Shown piece by piece: positions 1 to 8,159 of a DNA stretch of 64,000 nt. Numbering within the stretch: position 1 is the first letter of the stretch; the number at the start of each line of letters is the position of its first letter. Source of the stretch: Solibacillus isronensis (GTDB lineage Bacteria; Bacillota; Bacilli; Bacillales_A; Planococcaceae); the NCBI RefSeq assembly GCF_900168685.1, contig NZ_FVZN01000014.1, forward strand, positions 1,054,001 through 1,118,000. The letters run 5' to 3'. Both the position numbers and the translations under genes were made by a program. The notes under the pieces are model-generated. The model saw only the letters and a program-made list of their open reading frames with translations, searched no databases and was not told the origin of the DNA.

Positions 1-61
1 TTTTTTAAATTTGTAGTACCTAGGAATAATCAGTTGTGCACAGCTTAAAGGATTTGGAAAA

Positions 62-538
62 ATGCAGGATGTAGAACAGATTATTTTTGACAATGAAACA
101 TTAATAAAAAAAGTCATCTATAAACTGAAAATTTATCGAGATTTGGATGAATACATGCAAGTAGGGAGGATAGCTTTATGGCAGGCATTGCAGAAATTCG
201 ATGATACTAAAGGGGATTTTACGATGTTTGCTTACATGACTGTAAAATATGCTATCATTCGAGCACTATCCAAAGCGAATCACGTCACGGAGCATGAACT
301 AGCGGTGGAAGAAGACGTAATTATCGTTAATTCGCAGCAACACAATATGGTTACATCAAGTTTGGAATGGCCGGAATGGTTTGAGGAATTAAATAAAGAT
401 GAGCAATTTCTGTTAATCGGTTTGTATGAAAAAGAGCTTTCGTTAAAGGAGATTGCTGACAAGTATAAGCTGAGTTATGAAACAATAAAGAAAAGACATC
501 AACGATTACTGACTAAGTTAAGGGGTTTGTTAATATAG
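62..538 (+). CDS. RNA polymerase sigma factor, sigma-70 family
   Basis: A 158-residue sigma-70-type protein that would direct core RNA polymerase to a set of promoters. Residues about 10-70 look like region 2 (core binding and -10 recognition; note the DEYMQVGRIALWQAL stretch). Residues about 105-155 form a region 4 helix-turn-helix (LSLKEIADKYKLSYETIKKR). Region 3 is missing, as in ECF and SigH-like factors. An AAAGGA site at 46-51 supports the ATG start. No anti-sigma gene is adjacent and the target regulon cannot be told from the window. It ends just before a hairpin shared with the convergent gene. Confidence 0.85.
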   Translation: MQDVEQIIFDNETLIKKVIYKLKIYRDLDEYMQVGRIALWQALQKFDDTKGDFTMFAYMTVKYAIIRALSKANHVTEHELAVEEDVIIVNSQQHNMVTSSLEWPEWFEELNKDEQFLLIGLYEKELSLKEIADKYKLSYETIKKRHQRLLTKLRGLLI

Positions 539-554
539 ATTTTTTGGGATAAAA

Positions 555-583
555 AAAGTGGAAGCTTATTAAGTTTCCACTTT
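555..583. terminator. Bidirectional terminator hairpin
   Basis: A 9-bp perfect stem (555-563 with 575-583) lies between convergent genes. The T run is on the minus-strand side, so it serves best as terminator of the 592-984 gene. Confidence 0.75.
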
Positions 584-591
584 GTAATATC

Positions 592-984
592 TTATTGAAT
601 TGTATTCAAAAACTCTGTTCGCTGCTCTTCGGATTGCTGTTCGCCATTAACAAGCATTGCCCCAATACGGTAATCTGTTTGTTCTTTTTCGACAACATAC
701 TGTAAATTAACAGGCTGTACTTTGTTATCGATTTTACATTTACCTTTAAATTCCACAACATGCTCCATCATTTTTGTTTGGAAATATTCCCAGCGGCTTT
801 CTTCACAATAGTTTTTGAGGGCTTCTTCTATTGTAATATCGCTATTTTCCATGACGGGTGTAGCATGAACATATGTAATGTAGTCATTATCTGTTACGGC
901 TTTTTGTGGACCGAAAAAGTAAAAAAATACACCAATTACCCCGATTGGTATGATCCATAATATCGTCCGCTTTCTTTTCTCCAT
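592..984 (-). CDS. Hypothetical membrane-anchored protein
   Basis: 130 residues with a basic N-terminus (MEKRKR) followed by one membrane segment at about residues 8-25, so it is probably a signal-anchored protein with an extracytoplasmic domain of about 100 residues. Two cysteines (YCEES, GKCKI) about 25 residues apart could form a disulfide outside the cell. An AAAGGGGGA ribosome site precedes the ATG. I do not recognise a named family with confidence. It is a single gene, convergent with the sigma factor. Confidence 0.6.
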   Translation of the reverse strand: MEKRKRTILWIIPIGVIGVFFYFFGPQKAVTDNDYITYVHATPVMENSDITIEEALKNYCEESRWEYFQTKMMEHVVEFKGKCKIDNKVQPVNLQYVVEKEQTDYRIGAMLVNGEQQSEEQRTEFLNTIQ

Positions 985-1241
985 GAAATAAATCCCCCTT
1001 TTTGTATCATTAGTATAACATTGGAATGTTAATATTTTCTACATTGGGATAATAATTATCTCGAAAGAGGGATAGTGTTAACATGCAGCTCGCGGAAGCA
1101 ATTACGATCAGTCTAATATGAATATAAGTAAATCTGACAGTTAATCCAAGGATTATCGCAAACTTTATAGAATATTAATAAATAAATAGAAAACTTGCTG
1201 GCAATAATAAATACTCTTCATAAACTGAAAGGAGTACACAA

Positions 1242-1943
1242 ATGAAAATGAGACAAATAATTGCGATGGGCGGCGGGGGCTTTTCAATGGAACCTGATAA
1301 TCCGTTATTGGATCGTTATATTTTAAAACAGGCGGGAACGGAAAAGCCGAAAATCTGTTTTCTTCCTACAGCTAGCGGAGATTCTGAACAATATATATCC
1401 AGGTTCTATAATTTTTTTAATAAACAAAATTGCGACCCATCACACTTATCTCTATTTAACCCGCCATCTCGGGATTTGGAAAAATTTATTCTAGAGAAAG
1501 ACATTTTATATGTTGGTGGGGGGAACACGAAAAACCTTTTAGCTTTGTGGAAGGATTGGGAATTAGACAGTATTTTAAGAAAAACTTGGGAGGAGGGGGT
1601 TATTTTAGCCGGGTTAAGTGCAGGGGCAATCTGTTGGTTTGAACAGGGAGTGACAGACTCCTTTGGGGATGGACTTGAACCAATAACCTGTTTGGGATTG
1701 TTAGATGGGAGTAATTGCCCGCATTACGATGGAGAAACGGAAAGAAGGCCTGCATATCATAAACTGATTGAGTCCAATAAAATACAATCAGGAATTGCTG
1801 TTGATGATGGTGTTGCGATTCATTATAAAGGGAAGGAAATTCATAAAATTGTAAGTTCCAGACCTGATGCTAAGGCGTACAGTGTGTTTTTGGAAAAGGA
1901 TATAATTGAGAGGGAACTCCCAGCACAATATTTGGGGACGTAA
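1242..1943 (+). CDS. pepE: Peptidase E (S51, Asp-X dipeptidase family)
   Basis: 233 residues of the peptidase S51 family, whose members cleave Asp-X dipeptides or related substrates in the cytoplasm. The nucleophile elbow GLSAGAICW places the serine at residue 126, a GGGNT motif sits at 92-96, and the CPHYDGE segment near 160 carries the expected histidine. The length suits the short bacterial enzymes rather than cyanophycinases. Start ATG follows AAAGGAG. It stands alone, with a P-loop kinase gene 50 bp downstream on the same strand. Substrate specificity is not visible from the sequence. Confidence 0.85.
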   Translation: MKMRQIIAMGGGGFSMEPDNPLLDRYILKQAGTEKPKICFLPTASGDSEQYISRFYNFFNKQNCDPSHLSLFNPPSRDLEKFILEKDILYVGGGNTKNLLALWKDWELDSILRKTWEEGVILAGLSAGAICWFEQGVTDSFGDGLEPITCLGLLDGSNCPHYDGETERRPAYHKLIESNKIQSGIAVDDGVAIHYKGKEIHKIVSSRPDAKAYSVFLEKDIIERELPAQYLGT

Positions 1944-1994
1944 TAGTTTAATGTAGACCAGTCAATAAAATTTCGGAAAAGTGAGTTGTTAAAC

Positions 1995-2519
1995 ATGTTT
2001 TTCGTACAAATGTCCGGATTCCCGGGATCCGGCAAGTCGACGCTTTCTCGACAAATTGCCAAGAGAACAGGGGCAGTTATAATAGATCATGACATTGTAA
2101 AATCTTCGTTATTAACGTCATTTGAGGAAATATCAATAGAGAAAAAACTTGTTGGTAAGGTTGCTTATAATATGGATTGGTCTTTAGTGGAATTTCATTT
2201 ATCACAAGGACAAAATGTCGTTTTAGACAGTCCTTGCCTTTATCAGGAAATGGTGGATCGAGGCATATGGTTGTCAAAAAAGTATAATGCCACGTACAAG
2301 TATGTAGAGTGTTATCTGAATGATTTTCAGGAAATTAATAATAGATTAAAAAGCCGAAATAGAATGGTTAGTCAAATTGAAGCGGCCAGCTCTGAAGAAA
2401 TATTTAAATTTACCATTGAAAATAGTAAGAAACCAAAAGAAGGTTCATATATCGTTGTAGATACTAAAGAACCTTTAGAGAAATACATAGATCAGGTAAT
2501 TGGTTTCATCAAGGAGTAA
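1995..2519 (+). CDS. P-loop nucleotide kinase-like protein (AAA_33 type)
   Basis: About 174 residues with a Walker A motif GFPGSGKS near the N-terminus, a DHDIVKSSL segment just after it, and a basic lid-like stretch (NRLKSRNRM) near residue 120. This is the layout of small zeta-toxin or chloramphenicol-phosphotransferase-like kinases that phosphorylate small molecules. The reading frame can also start at a TTG at 1986; neither start has a strong ribosome site and I prefer the ATG. The substrate is unknown. It lies downstream of pepE with no terminator between them. Confidence 0.7.
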   Translation: MFFVQMSGFPGSGKSTLSRQIAKRTGAVIIDHDIVKSSLLTSFEEISIEKKLVGKVAYNMDWSLVEFHLSQGQNVVLDSPCLYQEMVDRGIWLSKKYNATYKYVECYLNDFQEINNRLKSRNRMVSQIEAASSEEIFKFTIENSKKPKEGSYIVVDTKEPLEKYIDQVIGFIKE

Positions 2520-2552
2520 GCCATACTGAAATCTCATTGTGGAGGTGCTGTA

Positions 2553-2915
2553 TTGAAACTCGTTAGTTCGAAAATTGGAATATTAATTTTGTTTAGTGTT
2601 GCTCTTTTATCTGCCTGCATACAAAAAGACTATGTGTTTTTTGGTGAAAGTGAAAATTGGAGAGTCCAATATACAGTGACAGATGATAGTGGCTGCAATT
2701 CTACTAAAGGCTATATAAAATACCTAGGTAACGATCCGATGCCAGAGCAGTTGGAGTTTAATGTTGATAAGATAGAAGGGGCCTCCATTTCTTTAGATGA
2801 AAATGGCATGTTTTTTCTGCCTTATGGCTGTTCGAATGCAACAGAAGGATCAGAGCTTAAAGCGACTATAAAGTGGGATACTCAATCGGAAACAATCCAA
2901 TTACCTTTAAAATGA
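2553..2915 (+). CDS. Small lipoprotein, hypothetical
   Basis: A 120-residue precursor starting with TTG, 7 bases after a GGAGGTG ribosome site. Residues 1-21 form a lipoprotein signal peptide with the lipobox LLSAC, so Cys22 would be lipidated and the mature protein anchored on the outer face of the membrane. The mature part is a beta-rich stretch of about 100 residues with two further cysteines (DDSGCNS and PYGCSN). I do not recognise the family. Confidence 0.65.
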   Translation: MKLVSSKIGILILFSVALLSACIQKDYVFFGESENWRVQYTVTDDSGCNSTKGYIKYLGNDPMPEQLEFNVDKIEGASISLDENGMFFLPYGCSNATEGSELKATIKWDTQSETIQLPLK

Positions 2916-2986
2916 TTGTTATAATAAATGCCTTATCAAGTAGAGAAATAGCGTTTTAACATTGTATTTAAGTAGGAGGCACTGAT

Positions 2987-3346
2987 TTGAGACAATCAAC
3001 ATATTTAATTGGGATAGTACTGTTGGGTTTATCCATCATAATAGCTGCTTTTATAGTAAGTAATACAGCTTCGAACACAACTAATATCGGTGAAGGTTCA
3101 GAAAGTGCCATCAGTTCAATACCTGATTTAATGACAATAACCCAGCTTGCTGAATATTTTCAAATAAGCGAACAATCAATTGAAATTATTATTTCGCATG
3201 ATGATTGGCAAAGGGAGGGATTGAGCAGCTATGACACTTATCAGTTTATCCCGTACCTTTTGCTCGATAATCAGAAAAGATTCATTAAAACAGAAATAGA
3301 TGCATGGTTAAAATACAGAAATGATAACAAGTTAAATTATGATTAA
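2987..3346 (+). CDS. Membrane-anchored protein with an excisionase-like winged-helix fold
   Basis: 119 residues, TTG start after AGGAGGC. A membrane segment (about residues 5-26) with only Arg2 before it predicts an N-in, C-out anchor. After a Ser/Thr-rich linker, residues about 44-115 read like an HTH_17 or MerR-type excisionase domain: ITQLAEYFQISEQSIEIII, a short wing, then the family signature of an Ile/Glu-Ile-Asp-Ala-Trp-Leu helix (KTEIDAWLKYR). A DNA-binding fold predicted outside the membrane is odd; the domain may be reused for another purpose. Function unknown. Confidence 0.6.
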   Translation: MRQSTYLIGIVLLGLSIIIAAFIVSNTASNTTNIGEGSESAISSIPDLMTITQLAEYFQISEQSIEIIISHDDWQREGLSSYDTYQFIPYLLLDNQKRFIKTEIDAWLKYRNDNKLNYD

Positions 3347-3380
3347 AGAATGATGAGTTTTAAGAAGAGAAAAGTAAAAC

Positions 3381-3420
3381 CACCCCGAAAGTTAAATGTT
3401 CGATGCTAACTTTCGGGGTG
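3381..3420. terminator. Strong bidirectional terminator
   Basis: A perfect 14-bp stem (3381-3394 with 3407-3420) with a 12-base loop, followed by TTATCTTTT. It separates the 2987-3346 gene from convergent topB. Confidence 0.85.
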
Positions 3421-3441
3421 TTATCTTTTAAATGGAGTTGA

Positions 3442-5616
3442 TTACTTTGTATTTGTAAACTTGAAGCTTGTCTTTCGCTCCTTCTCATCCCAAATGAGGT
3501 GGGCGTTGAACACCTTACCGCCTTTTTTAAATCCTTTAATTAAGTCTGTTTCACCGTCTGCTAATAATTTCTTCAGATTCGTTTGCGTAATTGTTTTTCC
3601 GAGTATTTTTTTGGAAACCGAAAATTTACAGCTGGCTTTTTTATAATTCGAACAGCCGTAAAAAGTACCGTGATCGACGATGGAACCATCACAAAGAATG
3701 CATTTCCCGACAACTGTTTTTTCTTTCTTATACTTTTTAGTATAGGGATTGTTTTCGGTGATTTTCTCCACATCGTTTTGATTGAATGCCCATTCTTTTT
3801 CCCGCTCGCCGGCATCTACTATCAATTTATCTGCCAGTTTTTTTACCTGTTCCATAAATACTTGTGGAGAAGCGTTCCCTTCACCAATTTCAGAAAGGCG
3901 TTGCTCCCATTTAGCTGTCATTGATGCGGACGTTAAAATGCTTTCACCTAGTGCCTCAATGAGCAGCATTCCTTTCGTCGTTGCAAACACTTGGTTTTTC
4001 CTCACTTCGATATAATTCCGGTCTTTCAATGTCCCGATAATTCCGGCGCGTGTAGCTTCCGTACCTAATCCTTCTGTTTTCGATAAAACCTTTTCCAGTT
4101 CCGCATCTTCCAAATGTTTGCCTGCAGTTTTCATGACTGTAATTAAATTACCTTCCGAATAGCGGTTAGGCGGCTGGGTTTCACCTTTCTTCACATTCGT
4201 TTTTACAACGGTCCCTTGCTCATTTTCCTGAAGAAGGGGGAGCAGTTCATCTTTGTCAGCACTATCTTTTGAATGATGTATCACTTTGCGCCAACCTTCC
4301 TCCAGCAGCACTTTCCCTTTGGAAATGAATTCCGCGCGTTTATCGACAAGCGAGTGAATTGTTGTATAGGAGAATACGGCATTATTATAATGGGCCGCAA
4401 TAACTTGCCTTGCTACTAAATCATAAATTTTTGCTTCCTCGGCACTGAGCTTTGACATATTCGGTACTTGCTCAGTAATAATAATGGCATGGTGGTCGGT
4501 TACCTTTTTTTCATTTACAAATCTTCTGTTGTTCATAAGTGAAGTTGAAGGCGGCGGTAACAGATTTTTATATTGCTCCAACTTGCTTAACTGTCCAAGA
4601 ATCGCCGGTAAAGTTTTCGCTTCCTCGTTCGTCAAAAATTGTGAATCCGATCTTGGGTAGGAAACGACACCTTTCAAATAAAGCTTCTGCAAAATATCGA
4701 GCGTCATTTGCGGTGAAAATTTAAAAGCTTTGTTGGCTGTTGCCTGTAGTGCAGACAAATTGAACAAAAGGGGCGGTGCATATTCCTTCTTTTCTTTTTT
4801 GATATTTGTAATTTCCACATTTTTATTGATGCAAAAATTGGCTGCAGCAATTGCCTGGCGTTCCTCGAGAAGCCTTGTTACGTTGTTTTTATGCCATTTT
4901 GCTTTTAATATTTTGCCGTTAAAATTAAATTCTGCTTCCACTTCCCAAAATGGTTCAGGTTTAAAGTTCGCAATTTCATGCTCCCGTTTTACGATGAGCG
5001 CTAATGTCGGTGTTTGTACTCTCCCAATGGAGAAAACATCTTTTACCCCATTACGTTTAAGGAGCACCGTGTACAATCTGGATGTATTAATTCCGATTAG
5101 CCAATCTGCACAAGAGCGGCTTAATGCTTCAAAATAAATATTCCTCGTTTTTTCTTCCGGCAATAAGTTTGCAAATCCGTTTTTCACCGCATTTTCAGTT
5201 AAGGAAGATATCCATAATCGTTTCATCGGTTTATTCACACCGCAAACTTTTAAAATAGTACGTATAATGAGTTCGCCTTCGCGCCCAGCATCCCCGCCAA
5301 TTATAACTTCCCGAATATCCGGCCTTTTCACGAGTGTTTTTATAATATTGAACTGCTTATATTTTGTTTTTGTTACTTTATATTCAAAACGATCTGGAAT
5401 GATCGGCAATGTTTCCAACGTCCATTTCTTCCATGAAGCGTTGTATTCTTCCGGGGCTTTCAATTCACAAAGGTGACCGATTGCCCATGTAATAAGAGCT
5501 CCTTCCGGAAAGTATGTGTTTGGCTTAACTTCAAAATAACCAGCCTTTTTAGTGAATGAAAATGGGGCAGCCAACTTTGCTGCCTGATCTGGTTTTTCTG
5601 CAATTACTATTTTCAT
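3442..5616 (-). CDS. topB: DNA topoisomerase III (type IA)
   Basis: A 724-residue type IA topoisomerase that relaxes negative supercoils and decatenates DNA through a 5'-phosphotyrosine link. The Toprim domain starts with VIAEKPDQA and carries GGDAGREGE at 108-115. The catalytic tyrosine is Tyr320 in SYPRSDSQ. The SIGRVQTPT motif near 196-204 is typical of TopB. The C-terminus holds a four-cysteine zinc-binding segment (KCILC, GCSNY, SCKF) and a basic tail. Length matches Bacillus TopB. ATG follows GGAGAAGGATAT. Transcribed alone, divergent from the aspartokinase gene. Confidence 0.95.
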   Translation of the reverse strand: MKIVIAEKPDQAAKLAAPFSFTKKAGYFEVKPNTYFPEGALITWAIGHLCELKAPEEYNASWKKWTLETLPIIPDRFEYKVTKTKYKQFNIIKTLVKRPDIREVIIGGDAGREGELIIRTILKVCGVNKPMKRLWISSLTENAVKNGFANLLPEEKTRNIYFEALSRSCADWLIGINTSRLYTVLLKRNGVKDVFSIGRVQTPTLALIVKREHEIANFKPEPFWEVEAEFNFNGKILKAKWHKNNVTRLLEERQAIAAANFCINKNVEITNIKKEKKEYAPPLLFNLSALQATANKAFKFSPQMTLDILQKLYLKGVVSYPRSDSQFLTNEEAKTLPAILGQLSKLEQYKNLLPPPSTSLMNNRRFVNEKKVTDHHAIIITEQVPNMSKLSAEEAKIYDLVARQVIAAHYNNAVFSYTTIHSLVDKRAEFISKGKVLLEEGWRKVIHHSKDSADKDELLPLLQENEQGTVVKTNVKKGETQPPNRYSEGNLITVMKTAGKHLEDAELEKVLSKTEGLGTEATRAGIIGTLKDRNYIEVRKNQVFATTKGMLLIEALGESILTSASMTAKWEQRLSEIGEGNASPQVFMEQVKKLADKLIVDAGEREKEWAFNQNDVEKITENNPYTKKYKKEKTVVGKCILCDGSIVDHGTFYGCSNYKKASCKFSVSKKILGKTITQTNLKKLLADGETDLIKGFKKGGKVFNAHLIWDEKERKTSFKFTNTK

Positions 5617-6001
5617 ATATCCTTCTCCTACTAATAATAATTACAACTCCTATTGTAATAATTATAGATTAATTTACAGCCGAATGGGGGAACAAACATT
5701 TATTCATTACAATGGATTGTCGGGAAGGTTGTTTAACTATTTTGTCACTTCATTTGCCTAACACGGTACAATTATTTTTTTATTGTAAAAATGCTATAAA
5801 ATTGAACAAATAAATATCATTTTTTATAAAAATCTCATATAATATATTGACAAAATGACGAATTATTCGTATTTTGACTAAATAGATTAATGAATTTACT
5901 GAATAGTCTTGACTGAAATAGGATAAATTTGTACACTGTGTAAAGTCAAATGTTTTTTCGGTGAGTACAAATATCAATTTTGAGAGTAAGGATATGATGA
6001 G
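5617..6001. other. 385-bp divergent intergenic region, topB / aspartokinase
   Basis: AT-rich and without a credible ORF. It holds a clear sigma-A promoter for the aspartokinase (listed separately). Near topB there is a TATAAT read leftwards (5666 to 5661) overlapping a 15-base sequence at 5653-5667 that resembles a PerR box, beside the inverted repeat ATTACAA-N6-TTGTAAT at 5640-5659. I see no lysine riboswitch or T-box architecture. Confidence 0.5.
5909..5937 (+). promoter_or_regulatory. Sigma-A promoter of the aspartokinase gene
   Basis: TTGACT at 5909-5914, a 17-base spacer, and TACACT at 5932-5937. The leader to the start codon is then only about 55 bases. Confidence 0.7.
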
Positions 6002-7363
6002 ATGATAGTATGTAAATTTGGCGGCACATCTGTCGCGAGTGCAGAACAAATCAAAAAAGTAGCAAGCATTGTGAAGTCTAATCCTGAAAGAAAGATTGTC
6101 GCTGTTTCTGCGCCTGGTAAGCGTTCAAGTGATGATATTAAAGTGACGGATTTATTAATAGATTTAGCAAACACCGTGATTAATAAAGGCGATGTTGAAT
6201 CAAAAATTAAGGCTGTAGTAAATCGTTACCGAAATATCGCTGAAGATCTTGGTTTAGACAATACAATTTCAGATATTATTGAACAGGATATACGCGGGCG
6301 TGTGACAGAAAATTGGTCAGACAAAGACTTATTCTTAGATAATATAAAAGCTAGCGGTGAAGATAACAACGCAAAACTGATTGCGTGTTATTTTAATGCA
6401 ATTGGCATGCCGGCAAAATATGTAAGTCCAAAAGATAAGTTAATTTTAAATGACTTCCCGGAACGTACGTATGCACTTCCAGAAGCATACGTAAACTTAA
6501 GTGTATTGAAAAATACAGAGGAGATTATTATTTTCCCTGGATTCTTCGGTTATACAAAAGCAGGCGTATTACGTACATTTGACCGTGGTGGATCGGATAT
6601 TACAGGTTCAATTTTAGCATCTGCCGTTGGGGCAAAGCTTTATGAGAACTTTACGGATGTGGACTGTGTGTTCGCTGCAAATCCTAAAGTCGTTAATGAT
6701 CCAGTAGATATTAAAGAAATTACGTATCGCGAAATGCGTGAATTATCGTATGCCGGTTTTTCCGTATTCCATGATGAAGCGCTAATGCCGGTTTATAAAC
6801 AAGGTATTCCGGTCAATATTAAAAACACAAATAACCCTTCTGCATCCGGGACGTTAATTTTACCAACTCGTCCGGCAACAAATCGTCCGGTTACAGGGAT
6901 CTCGGCGGATAGTGGTTTTTCAATTCTATATGTATCAAAATATTTAATGAATCGAGAAGTTGGCTTTGGCCGCAAGCTTCTTCAAATTATTGAAGAAGAA
7001 AACATTTCTTATGAGCATACACCATCTGGTTTAGACGATATTTCAGTAATTATGCGTTCAAGCCAGCTGACACCTGAAATTGAAGAGCGTATCGTAAAAC
7101 GTGTAAAGACAGAATTATGTGCAGATGACGTTCAATTCAGCCATAACTTTTCAATGATTGTCATCGTAGGAGAAGGCATGCGCCATAATACTGGTCTGGC
7201 AGCACGTGCTGCAACTGCTATTTCTGCAACAGGTGCGAATATTGAAATGATTAATCAAGGTTCATCGGAAGTTAGCCTTGTGTTTGGTGTTCGTTCGGAA
7301 TTTGAAGATCAAATCTTAAAGGGACTTTATGAAGAGTTTTTTGCAACAATTACTTCGTTTTAG
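6002..7363 (+). CDS. thrD: Aspartokinase, class III (YclM/ThrD type)
   Basis: 453 residues that phosphorylate aspartate, the first step toward lysine, threonine and methionine. The N-terminal kinase motif is KFGGTSVAS; GGSDITGS near 198 binds ATP or aspartate, and two ACT domains fill about residues 300-453. Length and N-terminus match Bacillus YclM, the threonine-related isozyme, rather than DapG or LysC. TAAGGA precedes the ATG. The leader is short and has no lysine riboswitch, consistent with a non-LysC isozyme. A terminator follows at once. Confidence 0.9.
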   Translation: MIVCKFGGTSVASAEQIKKVASIVKSNPERKIVAVSAPGKRSSDDIKVTDLLIDLANTVINKGDVESKIKAVVNRYRNIAEDLGLDNTISDIIEQDIRGRVTENWSDKDLFLDNIKASGEDNNAKLIACYFNAIGMPAKYVSPKDKLILNDFPERTYALPEAYVNLSVLKNTEEIIIFPGFFGYTKAGVLRTFDRGGSDITGSILASAVGAKLYENFTDVDCVFAANPKVVNDPVDIKEITYREMRELSYAGFSVFHDEALMPVYKQGIPVNIKNTNNPSASGTLILPTRPATNRPVTGISADSGFSILYVSKYLMNREVGFGRKLLQIIEEENISYEHTPSGLDDISVIMRSSQLTPEIEERIVKRVKTELCADDVQFSHNFSMIVIVGEGMRHNTGLAARAATAISATGANIEMINQGSSEVSLVFGVRSEFEDQILKGLYEEFFATITSF

Positions 7364-7373
7364 ATAATATTTA

Positions 7374-7402
7374 GTCGAATCCATGTTGGGTTCGGCTTTT
7401 TT
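7374..7402 (+). terminator. Terminator after the aspartokinase gene
   Basis: A 9-bp stem with G-T wobbles (7374-7382 with 7388-7396), a 5-base loop and six Ts. Confidence 0.75.
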
Positions 7403-7478
7403 CTTTGGAATTTTGGGTAATGTAATAAAAAAGCCATAGAATAGAGGGATAAGTACATAAATATAAGGGGGAGACAAT

Positions 7479-8129
7479 ATGAAAATAGAAATTTTTTCCG
7501 ATTTCGCTTGTCCGTTTTGTTATATCGCGAAAACGAAATTATTCCAAGCAATTAACCAGTTAAATTTAGGCGAGGAAACAGAAGTCGTTTACAGGGCATT
7601 TGAACTAAATCCTGCAGCTTCAAAGTCGGAAACGATATCTTATGTCGACACAATCTTTAAAAAGAAAAACAATGATCTTCGTAAAACGGAAGAATTTATG
7701 GAAGCGTTGGAGATGCATGCACAGGAAGCAGGAGTCAAATTCAACTTGGATAAGGTAGTGCTGGCCAATACAAAAAATGCTCATCGTTTATCTAAGCTCG
7801 CAAAGCTCTATGAAAAAGAACTGGAGTTTGTAGATAGTGTAATGGAATATTTTTTTTCAGAAGGTCTTAATTTAAATGACACGGAGGCACTGTTAGGCAT
7901 TTGCGAACAGATTGGCATTGACGGGAACATGGCACAGAAAATAATAAACGAACAACAATTCACTGAAGAGTTATTGCTGGATCGATATGATGCACGGCAG
8001 CTGCAAATATCGAGTGTACCTTTTTTCATTTTTGAAGACCATTACGGAATCAGAGGGGTGGAGCCAATAGAAGTATTTACAGCTACATTGCTTCAAACAA
8101 AGGAATATATAAAGAAAAACCAAAAATAG
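7479..8129 (+). CDS. DsbA family oxidoreductase (FrnE/YwbO type)
   Basis: 216 residues with a thioredoxin fold that holds a helical insertion. The active site is CPFC at residues 11-14, very close to the N-terminus and with no signal peptide, so the protein acts in the cytoplasm. The C-terminal part has the cis-proline region ISSVPFFIF. Family members act as thiol-disulfide oxidoreductases or isomerases; the partner is unknown. AAGGGGGAG precedes the ATG. A GDPD gene follows 30 bp downstream and may be co-transcribed. Confidence 0.85.
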   Translation: MKIEIFSDFACPFCYIAKTKLFQAINQLNLGEETEVVYRAFELNPAASKSETISYVDTIFKKKNNDLRKTEEFMEALEMHAQEAGVKFNLDKVVLANTKNAHRLSKLAKLYEKELEFVDSVMEYFFSEGLNLNDTEALLGICEQIGIDGNMAQKIINEQQFTEELLLDRYDARQLQISSVPFFIFEDHYGIRGVEPIEVFTATLLQTKEYIKKNQK

Positions 8130-8159
8130 AGATAGAATTTACTAGTCGGAGGAAGTCTT

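Noticed and set aside
5617-6001. Lysine riboswitch or T-box upstream of the aspartokinase
   Set aside because: The promoter at 5909-5937 leaves a leader of only about 55 bases, and the long conserved helices and motifs of either element are not visible.
5780-6049. Minus-strand ORF across the aspartokinase promoter
   Set aside because: It overlaps a strong promoter and the start of a conserved gene, and has no ribosome site.
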